Assembly (NCBI GenBank): GCA_027045875.1
Contig: JALUAG010000058.1
Coordinates: forward strand, 1-50,286
Direction of reading: 5' to 3'
DNA: 50,286 nt
Source of the DNA: Alphaproteobacteria bacterium
GTDB taxonomy: Bacteria > Pseudomonadota > Alphaproteobacteria > Geminicoccales > Geminicoccaceae
Shown: positions 32,987 through 40,508 of the stretch, one piece after another
How the letters are laid out: every line of letters starts with the position of its first letter
Numbering within the stretch: the first letter of the stretch is position 1
Notes under the pieces: model-generated
What the model was told of the DNA's origin: nothing
Database searches by the model: none
What the model saw: the letters and a program-made list of their open reading frames with translations, nothing else
Made by a program: the position numbers and the translations under genes

Positions 32987-33751
32987 CTACATGGTGGCGG
33001 CGAGCCCGCCGTCGACCACCAGGATGTGGCCGTTGACGTAGCTCGCGGCATCGGAGGCCAGGAACACGGCCGCCCCGCCGAGCTCGTGGCTCGCCCCCCA
33101 GCGCCCGAGGGGCGTGCGGCGTTCCACCCAGCCGCTGAACTCGCGGTCGGCGACCAGCGCCTCGTTCATGTCGGTGGCAAAGAAGCCGGGGGCGATGGCG
33201 TTGACCAGGATCCCCCGGGGCCCGAGCTCGGCGGCCAGCGACCGGGTGAGCCCGTGCAGCCCGGTCTTGGCCGCCACGTAGGCGTGGATGGAGCCGCGGG
33301 CGAGGAAACCCGTCACCGAGCCCATGTTGATGATCCGGCCCGCACCCTGCGCCAGCATCAGCCGCGCCGCTTCCCGGGCGAGGCGGAAGCAGGCGACCAG
33401 ATTGGCCGAAAGGATCTTCTCGAACTCGGCGTCGCTCCACTCGAGGAGCGGCTTTCGGAGCTGGATGCCGGCGTTGTTGACGAGGATGTCCAGCCTGCCG
33501 TGGACTTCCCGGATGCGTTCCACGGCGTCCACCGCGGCATCGGCGTCGGTGACGTCGAACGGCAGCCTCTCGGCGTGGTAGCCCTGCCCGGTGAGCCTGC
33601 CGGCAGCTTCCTCGAGCAGGCGCGCGTTGCGGGCATTGAGGATGACGTGGGCGCCGTGGGCCGCCAGCGCCTCGGCGACGGCGAAACCGAGACCGCGCGA
33701 CGCGCCGGTGACCAGCGCGATCCGTCCCTCCAGCCAGAACAGACTCGACAT
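32987..33751 (-). CDS. SDR family NAD(P)-dependent oxidoreductase (gluconate 5-dehydrogenase-like)
   Basis: A 254-residue classical short-chain dehydrogenase. The cofactor motif is TGASRGLG, the NNAG motif is ILVNNAGIQLRKP, and the catalytic Ser145, Tyr158 and Lys162 are in MGSVTGF and YVAAK. The C-terminus is VNGHILVVDGGLAATM. It resembles gluconate 5-dehydrogenase and related sugar-acid reductases, which is a family-level guess. It leads off the minus strand 88 bases after the alcohol dehydrogenase-type gene, possibly with it in one unit. Confidence 0.88.
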   Translation of the reverse strand: MSSLFWLEGRIALVTGASRGLGFAVAEALAAHGAHVILNARNARLLEEAAGRLTGQGYHAERLPFDVTDADAAVDAVERIREVHGRLDILVNNAGIQLRKPLLEWSDAEFEKILSANLVACFRLAREAARLMLAQGAGRIINMGSVTGFLARGSIHAYVAAKTGLHGLTRSLAAELGPRGILVNAIAPGFFATDMNEALVADREFSGWVERRTPLGRWGASHELGGAAVFLASDAASYVNGHILVVDGGLAATM

Positions 33752-33838
33752 GGGCCTCTCCCCCTGCGGATGGTCGCTGCCGCGATGTCGAGCAGATCCG
33801 TCGCCCCGGCACAAGGCGCCGATGGCCGCGGCCGCGCC

Positions 33839-34873
33839 TCAGGATCCGGTCATGTCGAGGACGATCTTGCCGATCTGCCGCCCGGCCTCGAGATCGTCCA
33901 GCACCTCCACCGCGCGGGTGAAGGGCACCACCCGGTCGACCACCGGCCGCAGCATGCCGCGAAGGAAGAGATCGACCAGCGCCCGGAACTCCGCGAGCGA
34001 GCCCAGGGTCGAGCCGAAGACGGCGATCTGGCGGATGAACAGCCGTTGCAGTTCGGCCGGCGGCATGCCCCCCGTGGTGGCACCGCAGGTGACGATGCGG
34101 CCGCCGCGGCGCACCGCCCGCAAGCTCTGGCCCCAGGTGGCGGCGCCCACGTTCTCCACCACCATGTCGGCGCCCTCGCCGTCGGTGAGCTCCGCCACCG
34201 CCCGCCAGAGCTCGGGCTCGCCGGGATCCAGCACCGCATCGGCGCCGAGCTCCAGCGCCCGGCGCCGCACCTCGGGGCGGCGCGACACGAGGATCGTCCG
34301 CGCGCCGGCGATCCGGGCGAGCTGCAGGGAGGCGATCGCCACCCCGCCGCCACCGCCCTGGATCAGCACCGTCTCCGCCGGGCGCAGGGGCGCCTTGCCG
34401 AACAGCATGCGGAAGGCGGTGAGATAGGCGGTCGGAAGGCAGGCGGCCCCGGCGGGATCGGCGTCCTCCGGCAGGGGGAACAGGTTGGTGGCCGGGGCGG
34501 CGATACGCTCGGCGAAGACGCCGTCGCGATGCTCGCCGAAATAGCGCACCCGTCGGCACAGCGGCTGGTCGCCGGCGAGGCAGTAGCGGCAGCGGCCGCA
34601 GAAGAGCGCCGGATAGAGCACCACCCTCTGCCCGGGGGCGAGGCCGCTTTCCGCATCCGCTTCGAGTACCTCGCCCACCGCGTCGAGGCCGAGGATCATC
34701 GGCAGCTCATGACGGATGCCCTGGCCGCTCCGGCGCATGTACACATCGACCCGGTTGAGGGAGGCCCGGAGGACCCGCACGAGCACCCAGCCCGACGGGC
34801 GTTCGGGTTCCGGGACCTCGCGCAGGGCGAGACCGTCCGCATGCTCGCGATCGCTCAGCACCAGCGCCTTCAT
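33839..34873 (-). CDS. Medium-chain dehydrogenase/quinone reductase-like protein
   Basis: A 344-residue MDR-superfamily oxidoreductase. The four-Cys structural zinc lobe is visible in YPALFCGRCRYCLAGDQPLC, but the catalytic zinc Cys and His-Glu positions are replaced (SLNRVDVYMRRSGQG, LGLDAVGEV), as in quinone reductases. The nucleotide motif is LIQGGGGGVAIASLQLA. It probably acts as an NADPH-dependent alcohol/ketone or quinone reductase without catalytic zinc. It is divergent from the MBL-fold gene by 178 bases; I see nothing firm in that gap apart from the ribosome-binding site of the next gene. Confidence 0.87.
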   Translation of the reverse strand: MKALVLSDREHADGLALREVPEPERPSGWVLVRVLRASLNRVDVYMRRSGQGIRHELPMILGLDAVGEVLEADAESGLAPGQRVVLYPALFCGRCRYCLAGDQPLCRRVRYFGEHRDGVFAERIAAPATNLFPLPEDADPAGAACLPTAYLTAFRMLFGKAPLRPAETVLIQGGGGGVAIASLQLARIAGARTILVSRRPEVRRRALELGADAVLDPGEPELWRAVAELTDGEGADMVVENVGAATWGQSLRAVRRGGRIVTCGATTGGMPPAELQRLFIRQIAVFGSTLGSLAEFRALVDLFLRGMLRPVVDRVVPFTRAVEVLDDLEAGRQIGKIVLDMTGS

Positions 34874-35051
34874 GCCGCACCTCCCGCCGGTCGCCCGTTT
34901 CCGCGCCCGGGCTTAGCGCGAACGGGCGGCGATGGCGAGGGGCGCACCGTCGCCTCGGCCCGCGGGTCACGACGGGCCGGGACATCCGGCGGCATCCGCA
35001 TTAATGTGGCGCCACCCGGGGTCCCGTTGCCGCAGCGAGGAGGAGCCGATC

Positions 35052-36122
35052 TTGAACGAGGTGAGCCAGGCAAGCGACGCAACCGCGCTGCGCGCCGCGA
35101 GCGGGGAGGGTATCCGCTACGGTGCCGCGATGCCGCCCTACGACGAGCCGTTCGAGGTCGTGCCGGGCATCTTCTGGCTGCGGCTGCGACTGCCGCTCCG
35201 CCTCAACCACGTCAACGTCTGGCTGATCGAGGAGGAGGACGGCTGGACGGTGATCGACACCGGTTTCGACACGCCCGAGACACGGGCGGTCTGGCAGGCG
35301 GTGCTGAAGGGGCCGATGGCCGGCCGGCCGCTGCGGCGGCTGCTGGTGACGCACTACCATCCCGACCATTGCGGGCTCGCCGGTCATCTCTGCGCCCGCA
35401 CCGGGGCCGAGTGCTGGACCACCCGCACCGAATGGCTGACGGCGCGGCTCTTGGCCCTGGATACCAGCGAAGGGTTCAACGCCGCCTACGAGGCCTACGA
35501 TCGCGCCGCCGGCCTGCCCGAGGCCTTCGTCCGCCAGCGCCGGCAGGCGGGCAACACCTACCGCAAGCGCGCCGGTCCGCCGCCGCCCTCCTACCGGCGG
35601 GTCGTGGCCGGCGAGGAGATCGTCCTCGGTGGCCGGCGCTTCTCGGTGATCGTGGGCGAGGGGCACGCGCCCGAGATGATCACGCTCCTCTCGGCGGAAG
35701 GGGATCTGCTGATCGCCGCCGATCAGATCCTGCCGCGCATCAGCCCGGTGGTGGCGGTGGCCCCCAGCGCTCCCGACGCCGATCCGCTGACCGAGTTCCT
35801 GGATTCCCTCGTGCGCTACGAGGGGATCGGACCGGACTGTCTGGTGCTGCCCTCGCACGGCCGCCCCTTCTTCGGCCTGCCGGCACGCATCGCCGAGCTG
35901 CGCCACCACCACGAGGAGCGGCTCGAGCGGGCGCTCGCCGCCTGCCGCGAGCCCGCCACCGCGTTCGAGATCATGCCGGCCCTGTTCGACATCGAGATCG
36001 TGCCGGGGCAGCTCGGGTTCGCCCTCGGCGAGACCTACGCCCACATGAACCATCTCCTGCGGCGCGGGCAGGTGGAACGCTGGCGCGGCGAGGACGGCGC
36101 CTGGCGTTTCCGCGCCCTCTAG
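35052..36122 (+). CDS. MBL-fold metallohydrolase
   Basis: A 356-residue metallo-beta-lactamase-fold protein. The metal motif THYHPDHCGLAGH holds His101, His103, Asp105 and His106, with further ligands in GEGHAPEM and AADQILPRI. The C-terminal helical part (LRHHHEERLERALAACREP) is typical of the glyoxalase II-like/LACTB2 group, which act as thioesterases or hydrolases. The TTG at 35052 is preferred because GAGGAGG lies at ideal spacing; ATG at 35130 is the alternative. It is 39 bases ahead of an SDR gene, so the two probably form an operon. Substrate unknown. Confidence 0.9.
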   Translation: MNEVSQASDATALRAASGEGIRYGAAMPPYDEPFEVVPGIFWLRLRLPLRLNHVNVWLIEEEDGWTVIDTGFDTPETRAVWQAVLKGPMAGRPLRRLLVTHYHPDHCGLAGHLCARTGAECWTTRTEWLTARLLALDTSEGFNAAYEAYDRAAGLPEAFVRQRRQAGNTYRKRAGPPPPSYRRVVAGEEIVLGGRRFSVIVGEGHAPEMITLLSAEGDLLIAADQILPRISPVVAVAPSAPDADPLTEFLDSLVRYEGIGPDCLVLPSHGRPFFGLPARIAELRHHHEERLERALAACREPATAFEIMPALFDIEIVPGQLGFALGETYAHMNHLLRRGQVERWRGEDGAWRFRAL

Positions 36123-36161
36123 CGGGGGCGGCTGGTGACCATCAGCGAGGGAGGGGAGGCC

Positions 36162-36932
36162 ATGGAACTCGAGGGAAAAAAGGCGGTGGTGACCGGTGCG
36201 GCGAGCGGCATCGGACGGGCGATCGCCGAGCGTTTCGCCGCCGAGGGAGCGGCGCTGGCGCTGCTCGATCGCGATCCGGGCGGGCTCGAGGAGACGGGGG
36301 CGGCGATCGCCGGGCGCGGCGGAAGGGCGCTCACGGTGGCCGCCGATCTCGGCCGCGAGACGGAGGCGTGCACGGCCATGGCGCGCGCGATCGACGGGCT
36401 CGGGGGCATCGACATCCTGGTTGCCAGCGCCGGCATCGGCCTGCAGAAGCGCCTGCTCGACCACGATATCGCCGATTTCGAACGCATCTTCGCGGTCAAT
36501 CTGTTCGGGCTCTTCGTCTGTCTGCGGGAGGCCGGAAAGGCCATGCGGGAGGCGGGCCGGGGCGGACGGATCGTCAACATCGCCTCGGTGGCGGGGCTGC
36601 GGGGCGCCACCGGCCGCGCCGCCTACGGCGCCTCCAAGGCGGCAGTGGTCAACCTCACCCAGACGGCGGCGGTGGAGCTGGCGGACTACGGCATCACGGT
36701 GAACGCCATCGCCCCCGGCCCCATCGACACGCCCCTCGTCAAGCAGATGCACACCGCGGCCACCCGGGAGGCCTGGAAGCGGGCGCTGCCGCTCGCCCGC
36801 TACGGCGAGCCCGAGGACGTGGCGGCCGCCGCCCTCTATCTGGTCGGCGAGGGGGCGCGCTTCGTGACCGGCCATGTGCTGGTGGTGGACGGCGGCTACA
36901 TCGCGGCCGGCATCCGCTTCGCCCTCGACTGA
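36162..36932 (+). CDS. SDR family NAD(P)-dependent oxidoreductase
   Basis: A 256-residue short-chain dehydrogenase. Cofactor binding is TGAASGIG, the SAG motif is ILVASAGIGL (Ala and Ser replace the usual Asn-Asn), and the catalytic Ser142, Tyr155 and Lys159 are in NIASVAGL and YGASK. The C-terminus is TGHVLVVDGGYIAAG. ATG 36162 follows GAGGGGAGG. It probably oxidises or reduces a hydroxy acid or sugar with the neighbouring MBL-fold gene's pathway. No closer substrate can be named. Confidence 0.9.
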   Translation: MELEGKKAVVTGAASGIGRAIAERFAAEGAALALLDRDPGGLEETGAAIAGRGGRALTVAADLGRETEACTAMARAIDGLGGIDILVASAGIGLQKRLLDHDIADFERIFAVNLFGLFVCLREAGKAMREAGRGGRIVNIASVAGLRGATGRAAYGASKAAVVNLTQTAAVELADYGITVNAIAPGPIDTPLVKQMHTAATREAWKRALPLARYGEPEDVAAAALYLVGEGARFVTGHVLVVDGGYIAAGIRFALD

Positions 36933-36988
36933 GCGCGGGGCATCGGCGGGAACACGCGCTCCCGGCCCTGGCCGGGGATGCGAGGACG

Positions 36989-37267
36989 GTGGAAGCCCGG
37001 CTGCGCGAGGCGGCGGAAGGGCTGGCCGGTCTCCCGGTCGGCGAAGAATCTGCCGCGAGGTTGTCGCGGGATCCCTTGAAACGGCTTCCCCCAGACCTCA
37101 TCCAAAGGGGGGTGGGCCTCGCCATCCTCGACGGGGCGGTCGCCGGGCGGTTGCCCGCCCCGGCGTCCGAACTCGCGGGCGTACCGCGGCCCCGGAAGAT
37201 CACCCGAGGCGGTCCCCGCCCCGGAGAACGGACGCAACCCCGAGCTCTGCTCGAGCCGATCGGATGA
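36989..37267 (+). CDS. Possible small uncharacterised ORF between SDR and 82-residue gene
   Basis: A 92-codon frame from GTG 36989 to TGA, ending 4 bases before the next start. The translation (VEARLREAAEGLAGLPVGEE, LPPDLIQRGVGLAILD) has a plausible amphipathic start, but there is no recognised domain and no clear ribosome site. The rest of this 339-base stretch (36933-37271) shows no other feature I can support. Confidence 0.25.
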   Translation: MEARLREAAEGLAGLPVGEESAARLSRDPLKRLPPDLIQRGVGLAILDGAVAGRLPAPASELAGVPRPRKITRGGPRPGERTQPRALLEPIG

Positions 37268-37271
37268 GACG

Positions 37272-37520
37272 ATGACCGAAAAGCGCCGCCGCGCACCGCA
37301 CCTGCACCCCACCCTGAGCGAGATCGCCGAACTCGTCGGTGGTGACGATCCCGTCAAGCATCTGCGGATCCTCCGGACCGGCGCCACCTTCGGCGAGATC
37401 GAGCAGGCGCTGGCCTGGGCGAGCGGGGCCGGCGAGGCGCTCGGTGCCGAGGAACGGCCGCTGGCGGGACGGGTGGCCGCCGTCTACGAGATCCTGACCG
37501 AGGACCGGGAGACCGACTGA
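37272..37520 (+). CDS. Small hypothetical protein (82 residues)
   Basis: An 82-residue protein (HPTLSEIAELVGGDDPVKHL, RILRTGATFGEIEQALAWAS) with high helix content and no motif I recognise. The GC-biased third codon positions and the good helical periodicity suggest real coding. A gene for a host-attachment-family protein starts 51 bases after its stop. The preceding frame at 36989 ends 4 bases before its ATG. Function unknown. Confidence 0.6.
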   Translation: MTEKRRRAPHLHPTLSEIAELVGGDDPVKHLRILRTGATFGEIEQALAWASGAGEALGAEERPLAGRVAAVYEILTEDRETD

Positions 37521-37570
37521 AGCGGCCCGTGGCCGGCGGGCCAGCGATGGCGAAATCCGGAGGAAAGCCG

Positions 37571-38032
37571 ATGCCGAAGCGGAAGGTCTGGGTGGTCGTG
37601 GCGGACGGGGCGCATGCCCGGCTGTTCCGGGCCGGGGGCGCCGACCACAGGCTCGAGCCCCTGCGCGAGGAGGTCTACGATCCGGCGCGACGCAAGGGCC
37701 TCGATCTGGTGGCCGACCGACCCGGGCGCACCTTCGACCGCTCCCACGACCAGGGGCGGCACGCCATGGAGCCGGACACCGATCCCAAGCGGGTGGAGAA
37801 GCAACGCTTCGCCCGCCATCTGGCGGAGGTCCTGGAGACGGGCCTCAACGAGGGCGCCTACAACGAGCTCGTGCTGGTGGCCGCCCCGCGTACTCTGGGC
37901 GATCTGCGGGCGGTTCTGAGCGAACGGGTCCGTACGCATGTGCGCCGGGAGATCGACAAGGACCTCACCGGCCTGCCGCAGACCGAGCTCGAGGCTCAGC
38001 TCCGGCCCGTCATCTGGCCGCATCTCGCCTGA
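37571..38032 (+). CDS. Host attachment family protein (PF10116)
   Basis: A 153-residue protein of the 'required for attachment to host cells' family. Typical pieces are WVVVADGAHARLFRA, DRPGRTFDRSHDQGRHAMEP, KRFARHLAEVLETG (here EKQRFARHLAEVL), YNELVLVAAPRTLGDLR and a C-terminal EIDKDLTGLPQTELEAQLRPVI. The family is related to bacterial eRF1-like (baeRF) proteins, and its name derives from a mutant phenotype in plant-associated bacteria; the molecular function is unclear. ATG 37571 is chosen because GGAGGAAAG precedes it. Its last 23 bases overlap the end of the convergent FG-GAP protein gene. Confidence 0.85.
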   Translation: MPKRKVWVVVADGAHARLFRAGGADHRLEPLREEVYDPARRKGLDLVADRPGRTFDRSHDQGRHAMEPDTDPKRVEKQRFARHLAEVLETGLNEGAYNELVLVAAPRTLGDLRAVLSERVRTHVRREIDKDLTGLPQTELEAQLRPVIWPHLA

Positions 38033-39377
38033 GCCGCCGCCCCGGATGGGGGACGCGGTGGAGGCGGCCGGGAGCGGGAGCGACGATCTCGAAATAGGCG
38101 CTGTCCGGCCAGCGGATCTCGACCCGCTCCGGCCGGCCGTCCCGCCCCAGGCCGAAATGGGCCACCGGCTCGCTCTGGACGGCGCCGTTGCCGCAGTCGA
38201 TTACCCGCCGGCGGCAGCGTCCGCTTTCGACCAGGACGACCGTCGCACCGCGCGCCGGGGCCCCCTCGGGGGCCAGCGGCAGGACACGGATCCAGCCGTG
38301 GCCGGTCGCCGGCGGGGCCCGGAAGACGACGCCTTCCCCGTGACCCGGGGTGCCCGAGAACAGCAGGAGCTCGAGACAGCCGTCGCCGTCGACGTCGAGC
38401 GCCGCGGCGAGCTCGTGGGCGCCGAGCGGCAGGGTGGCGGCGCCGACGTCGAGGGGCCGCCAGCCGCCCTCGCGCCAGCCGAACAGCCGGTTGGGCTCGC
38501 CCCGACAGCAGAGAAAGAGCTCGTCCGCCCCGTCGTTGTCGAAATCGGCCACCAGCGCGGCCGTGACCTGCGCGGGTGCGGCCAGGAGCGGCGGCGAGAC
38601 GTCGGTGAGGAGCTCGGCGTCGAGCCCCGTGAACAGGCCGAGCGGTCCCTCGGCGGCGCCCAGGAAGAGATCGAATCCGTCGTGAGCGGCCGAGGGCACG
38701 GCCGCGCCGCAGCGGGCACCCGGCAGGATCGCCCCGGTGCCGCGGCGCCGTTCGGCGAACATGCCGCTGCCGTCCGGCAGCAGGAGCTGCAAACCGCCGA
38801 TCTCCGAGAACACCGCCAGCACCGCCCGTTCCCCGAACAGGGGCGCGAACAGCAGCGAGGAGGCGGCCAGAAGCTCGGCGAGGCCGAAGCCGGCGGCGAG
38901 GTCGCGGCAGCCGCCGTCGTCGAGGGTGAAGAAGCCCGCGGGACCACCCCGTGGCGCTACCAGCACACCCTGCGGGCGGCCGATGTCGGCGGGCAGGGTA
39001 CAGGCACGCGCTTCACCGAGCCGGGCGAGGGCGGTCGCCTGCTCCTCCGCCAGCCGCTCGCGCAGGATCCCCTCCTCGAGATCGAGCAGATGCGCCCGGC
39101 CTTCGGCGGCACTCGCCGCCCTACCGGCGAGGAAAATCTCCTCCGCCCCGTCACCGTCGAGATCGCCGGCGGCGAGGCTCGTGGTCGCCTCCTCGGGACA
39201 GGCCGTCGCATCGGCGGCGCAGGGTACCGGACCGCGCGGGGTGAGGGCGAACAGCCGGTTGGGACCGCCTTCCACGCCGAGCAGTAGTGCCGGCGAGCCG
39301 CAGCCGTCGATCTCCGCCACGCAGAGGCTGCGCACCGCGGCGCCGCCGGCGAGATCGATGGCGAGACGTTCGAACAT
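38010..39377 (-). CDS. FG-GAP repeat protein with C-terminal UnbV/ASPIC domain (CRTAC1-like)
   Basis: A 455-residue beta-propeller-type protein. Repeats carry calcium-binding D-x-D/N-x-D-G loops: LAAGDLDGDGAEEIFLAG, ALVADFDNDGADELFLC and AALDVDGDGCLELLLFSG. The C-terminal region is ASPIC/UnbV-like: RRVIDCGNGAVQSEPVAHFG then RPERVEIRWPDS. Such proteins are usually secreted adhesins or bind ligands, yet this one starts MFERLAIDLAGG without a signal peptide, and no upstream in-frame start restores one clearly. Role unknown. The gene overlaps the host-attachment gene at its 3' end by 23 bases. Confidence 0.85.
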   Translation of the reverse strand: MFERLAIDLAGGAAVRSLCVAEIDGCGSPALLLGVEGGPNRLFALTPRGPVPCAADATACPEEATTSLAAGDLDGDGAEEIFLAGRAASAAEGRAHLLDLEEGILRERLAEEQATALARLGEARACTLPADIGRPQGVLVAPRGGPAGFFTLDDGGCRDLAAGFGLAELLAASSLLFAPLFGERAVLAVFSEIGGLQLLLPDGSGMFAERRRGTGAILPGARCGAAVPSAAHDGFDLFLGAAEGPLGLFTGLDAELLTDVSPPLLAAPAQVTAALVADFDNDGADELFLCCRGEPNRLFGWREGGWRPLDVGAATLPLGAHELAAALDVDGDGCLELLLFSGTPGHGEGVVFRAPPATGHGWIRVLPLAPEGAPARGATVVLVESGRCRRRVIDCGNGAVQSEPVAHFGLGRDGRPERVEIRWPDSAYFEIVAPAPGRLHRVPHPGRRLRRDAAR

Positions 39378-39442
39378 CCGTGCTCCGTCGCCGCCGCCCG
39401 CCCGGCGGATCCCTCCCGGCCGCGGGCGGTTCCGGAAGGATC

Positions 39443-39688
39443 CTAGTCGTAGCCCACCCGGTCGTCGTAGCCGTGGCGATGGCTGTGGTAGACGAGGCGC
39501 ATGAGCCCGATGCCGAGCCCCAGGGTCGCCGCCACCCCGAGCAGCAGCGCCAGGATTCCGTGCAGGCCGAGTTCGATGTCGGCCAGCGCGCGCCACACCG
39601 TGACCGTGACGGCGAGACCGAGGGTCAGCAGCAGGCCGAGCGCCACTGCCACGAGGTAGAGACCGCCGCGGGCCTCCTGTCGGGACAT
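39443..39688 (-). CDS. Small membrane protein, uncharacterised
   Basis: An 81-residue protein with two hydrophobic stretches, roughly residues 10-32 (LYLVAVALGLLLTLGLAVTV) and 43-65 (HGILALLLGVAATLGLGIGL), and a charged His/Tyr/Asp-rich tail (YHSHRHGYDDRVGYD). The N-terminus is short and hydrophilic. It is 65 bases upstream of the FG-GAP gene on the same strand and divergent from the methyltransferase, so it may be its operon partner. No family recognised. Confidence 0.6.
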   Translation of the reverse strand: MSRQEARGGLYLVAVALGLLLTLGLAVTVTVWRALADIELGLHGILALLLGVAATLGLGIGLMRLVYHSHRHGYDDRVGYD

Positions 39689-39759
39689 CGGTCCGGCTCC
39701 TTGCGCGTCGTCGACGGCCCAAGCTAAGACGAGGACGGCTCCGGCGGAAAGGGGAAATC

Positions 39760-40446
39760 GTGGGGGCGCGGCCACGCAGGCGCAACAGCGAGGTTCTGGC
39801 GGAGCTGCTCGAGCTCGAGGGAGCGCGGGTGCTGGACCTCGGATGCGGCGACGGGGCGCTTCTGCGCTGGCTGCTGCGGCGGGGTGCCGACGCCTACGGG
39901 CTCGATTCCCAGCTTTCCGTGCTGCGGCGTGCGACCGAAGCCGTGGGATCGGGGCGCTGCATCCGCGGCCGGGCCGAGGCGCTGCCGTTCGATGACGGAT
40001 GCTTCGACGCCGCGATCTTCTTCAACAGCCTGCATCATCTGCCGGAGGGCGCGATGACGCGCGCCCTCGAGGAGGCGCGGCGGGGCCTGCGGGACGGTGG
40101 CCGCCTCGCGGTGGTCGAGCCCCTCGCCGAGGGCGGCTATTTCGAGGTGATGCGTCCGCTCGAGGACGAGACGACGGTGCGGGCGGCCGCCCGGCGGGCG
40201 GTGCGGGAAGTCGCCGGCGAGGGATTCCGGCCGGTAGGGGAAACGGAATACGAGACCCTCGTGCCGGTGCCTTCCGCCGATGCGCTGCTGGCTCGTCTGG
40301 CCGCCGCGGATCCCCGTCGCGCGGTGCGGCTCCGGTCGGTGCGCAGCGAGATCGAGCGGCTTTTCGCCGCCCATCGGTGTCGGGACGCCGAGGGCCGGCC
40401 GGCGCTCGAGCAGCCGATGCGGATCGATCTGCTGCGGCGGGACTGA
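39760..40446 (+). CDS. Class I SAM-dependent methyltransferase
   Basis: A 228-residue methyltransferase. Motif I is VLDLGCGDGALLRWLL, motif II is AYGLDSQLSVL, and motif III is GRAEALPFDDGCFDAAIFF, followed by NSLHHLPEGAM. The C-terminus lacks other domains. Methyl transfer to a small molecule or lipid is likely; the motifs resemble the UbiE/Methyltransf_11 group. GTG 39760 is the start, with AAAGGGGAAATC upstream. It precedes the sugar transferase by about 60 bases and may be part of a polysaccharide cluster. Confidence 0.85.
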   Translation: MGARPRRRNSEVLAELLELEGARVLDLGCGDGALLRWLLRRGADAYGLDSQLSVLRRATEAVGSGRCIRGRAEALPFDDGCFDAAIFFNSLHHLPEGAMTRALEEARRGLRDGGRLAVVEPLAEGGYFEVMRPLEDETTVRAAARRAVREVAGEGFRPVGETEYETLVPVPSADALLARLAAADPRRAVRLRSVRSEIERLFAAHRCRDAEGRPALEQPMRIDLLRRD

Positions 40447-40508
40447 GCGGCACCGGGACTGGCGCCCGAGTTCGCTCGATGATAGAAGCATGTCTGCATA
40501 TCTCATCC

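Noticed and set aside
33026-37267. Open frame of about 1,400 codons on the plus strand
   Set aside because: It runs antisense to the SDR and dehydrogenase and out of frame with the MBL-fold and SDR genes; only its last 92 codons lie in unassigned DNA, and these are listed separately at low confidence.
40455-40480. Sigma54-like site before the sugar transferase
   Set aside because: TGGCGC is followed by a GC but the GG to GC distance is 11 bases, not 10, so it fails the consensus.
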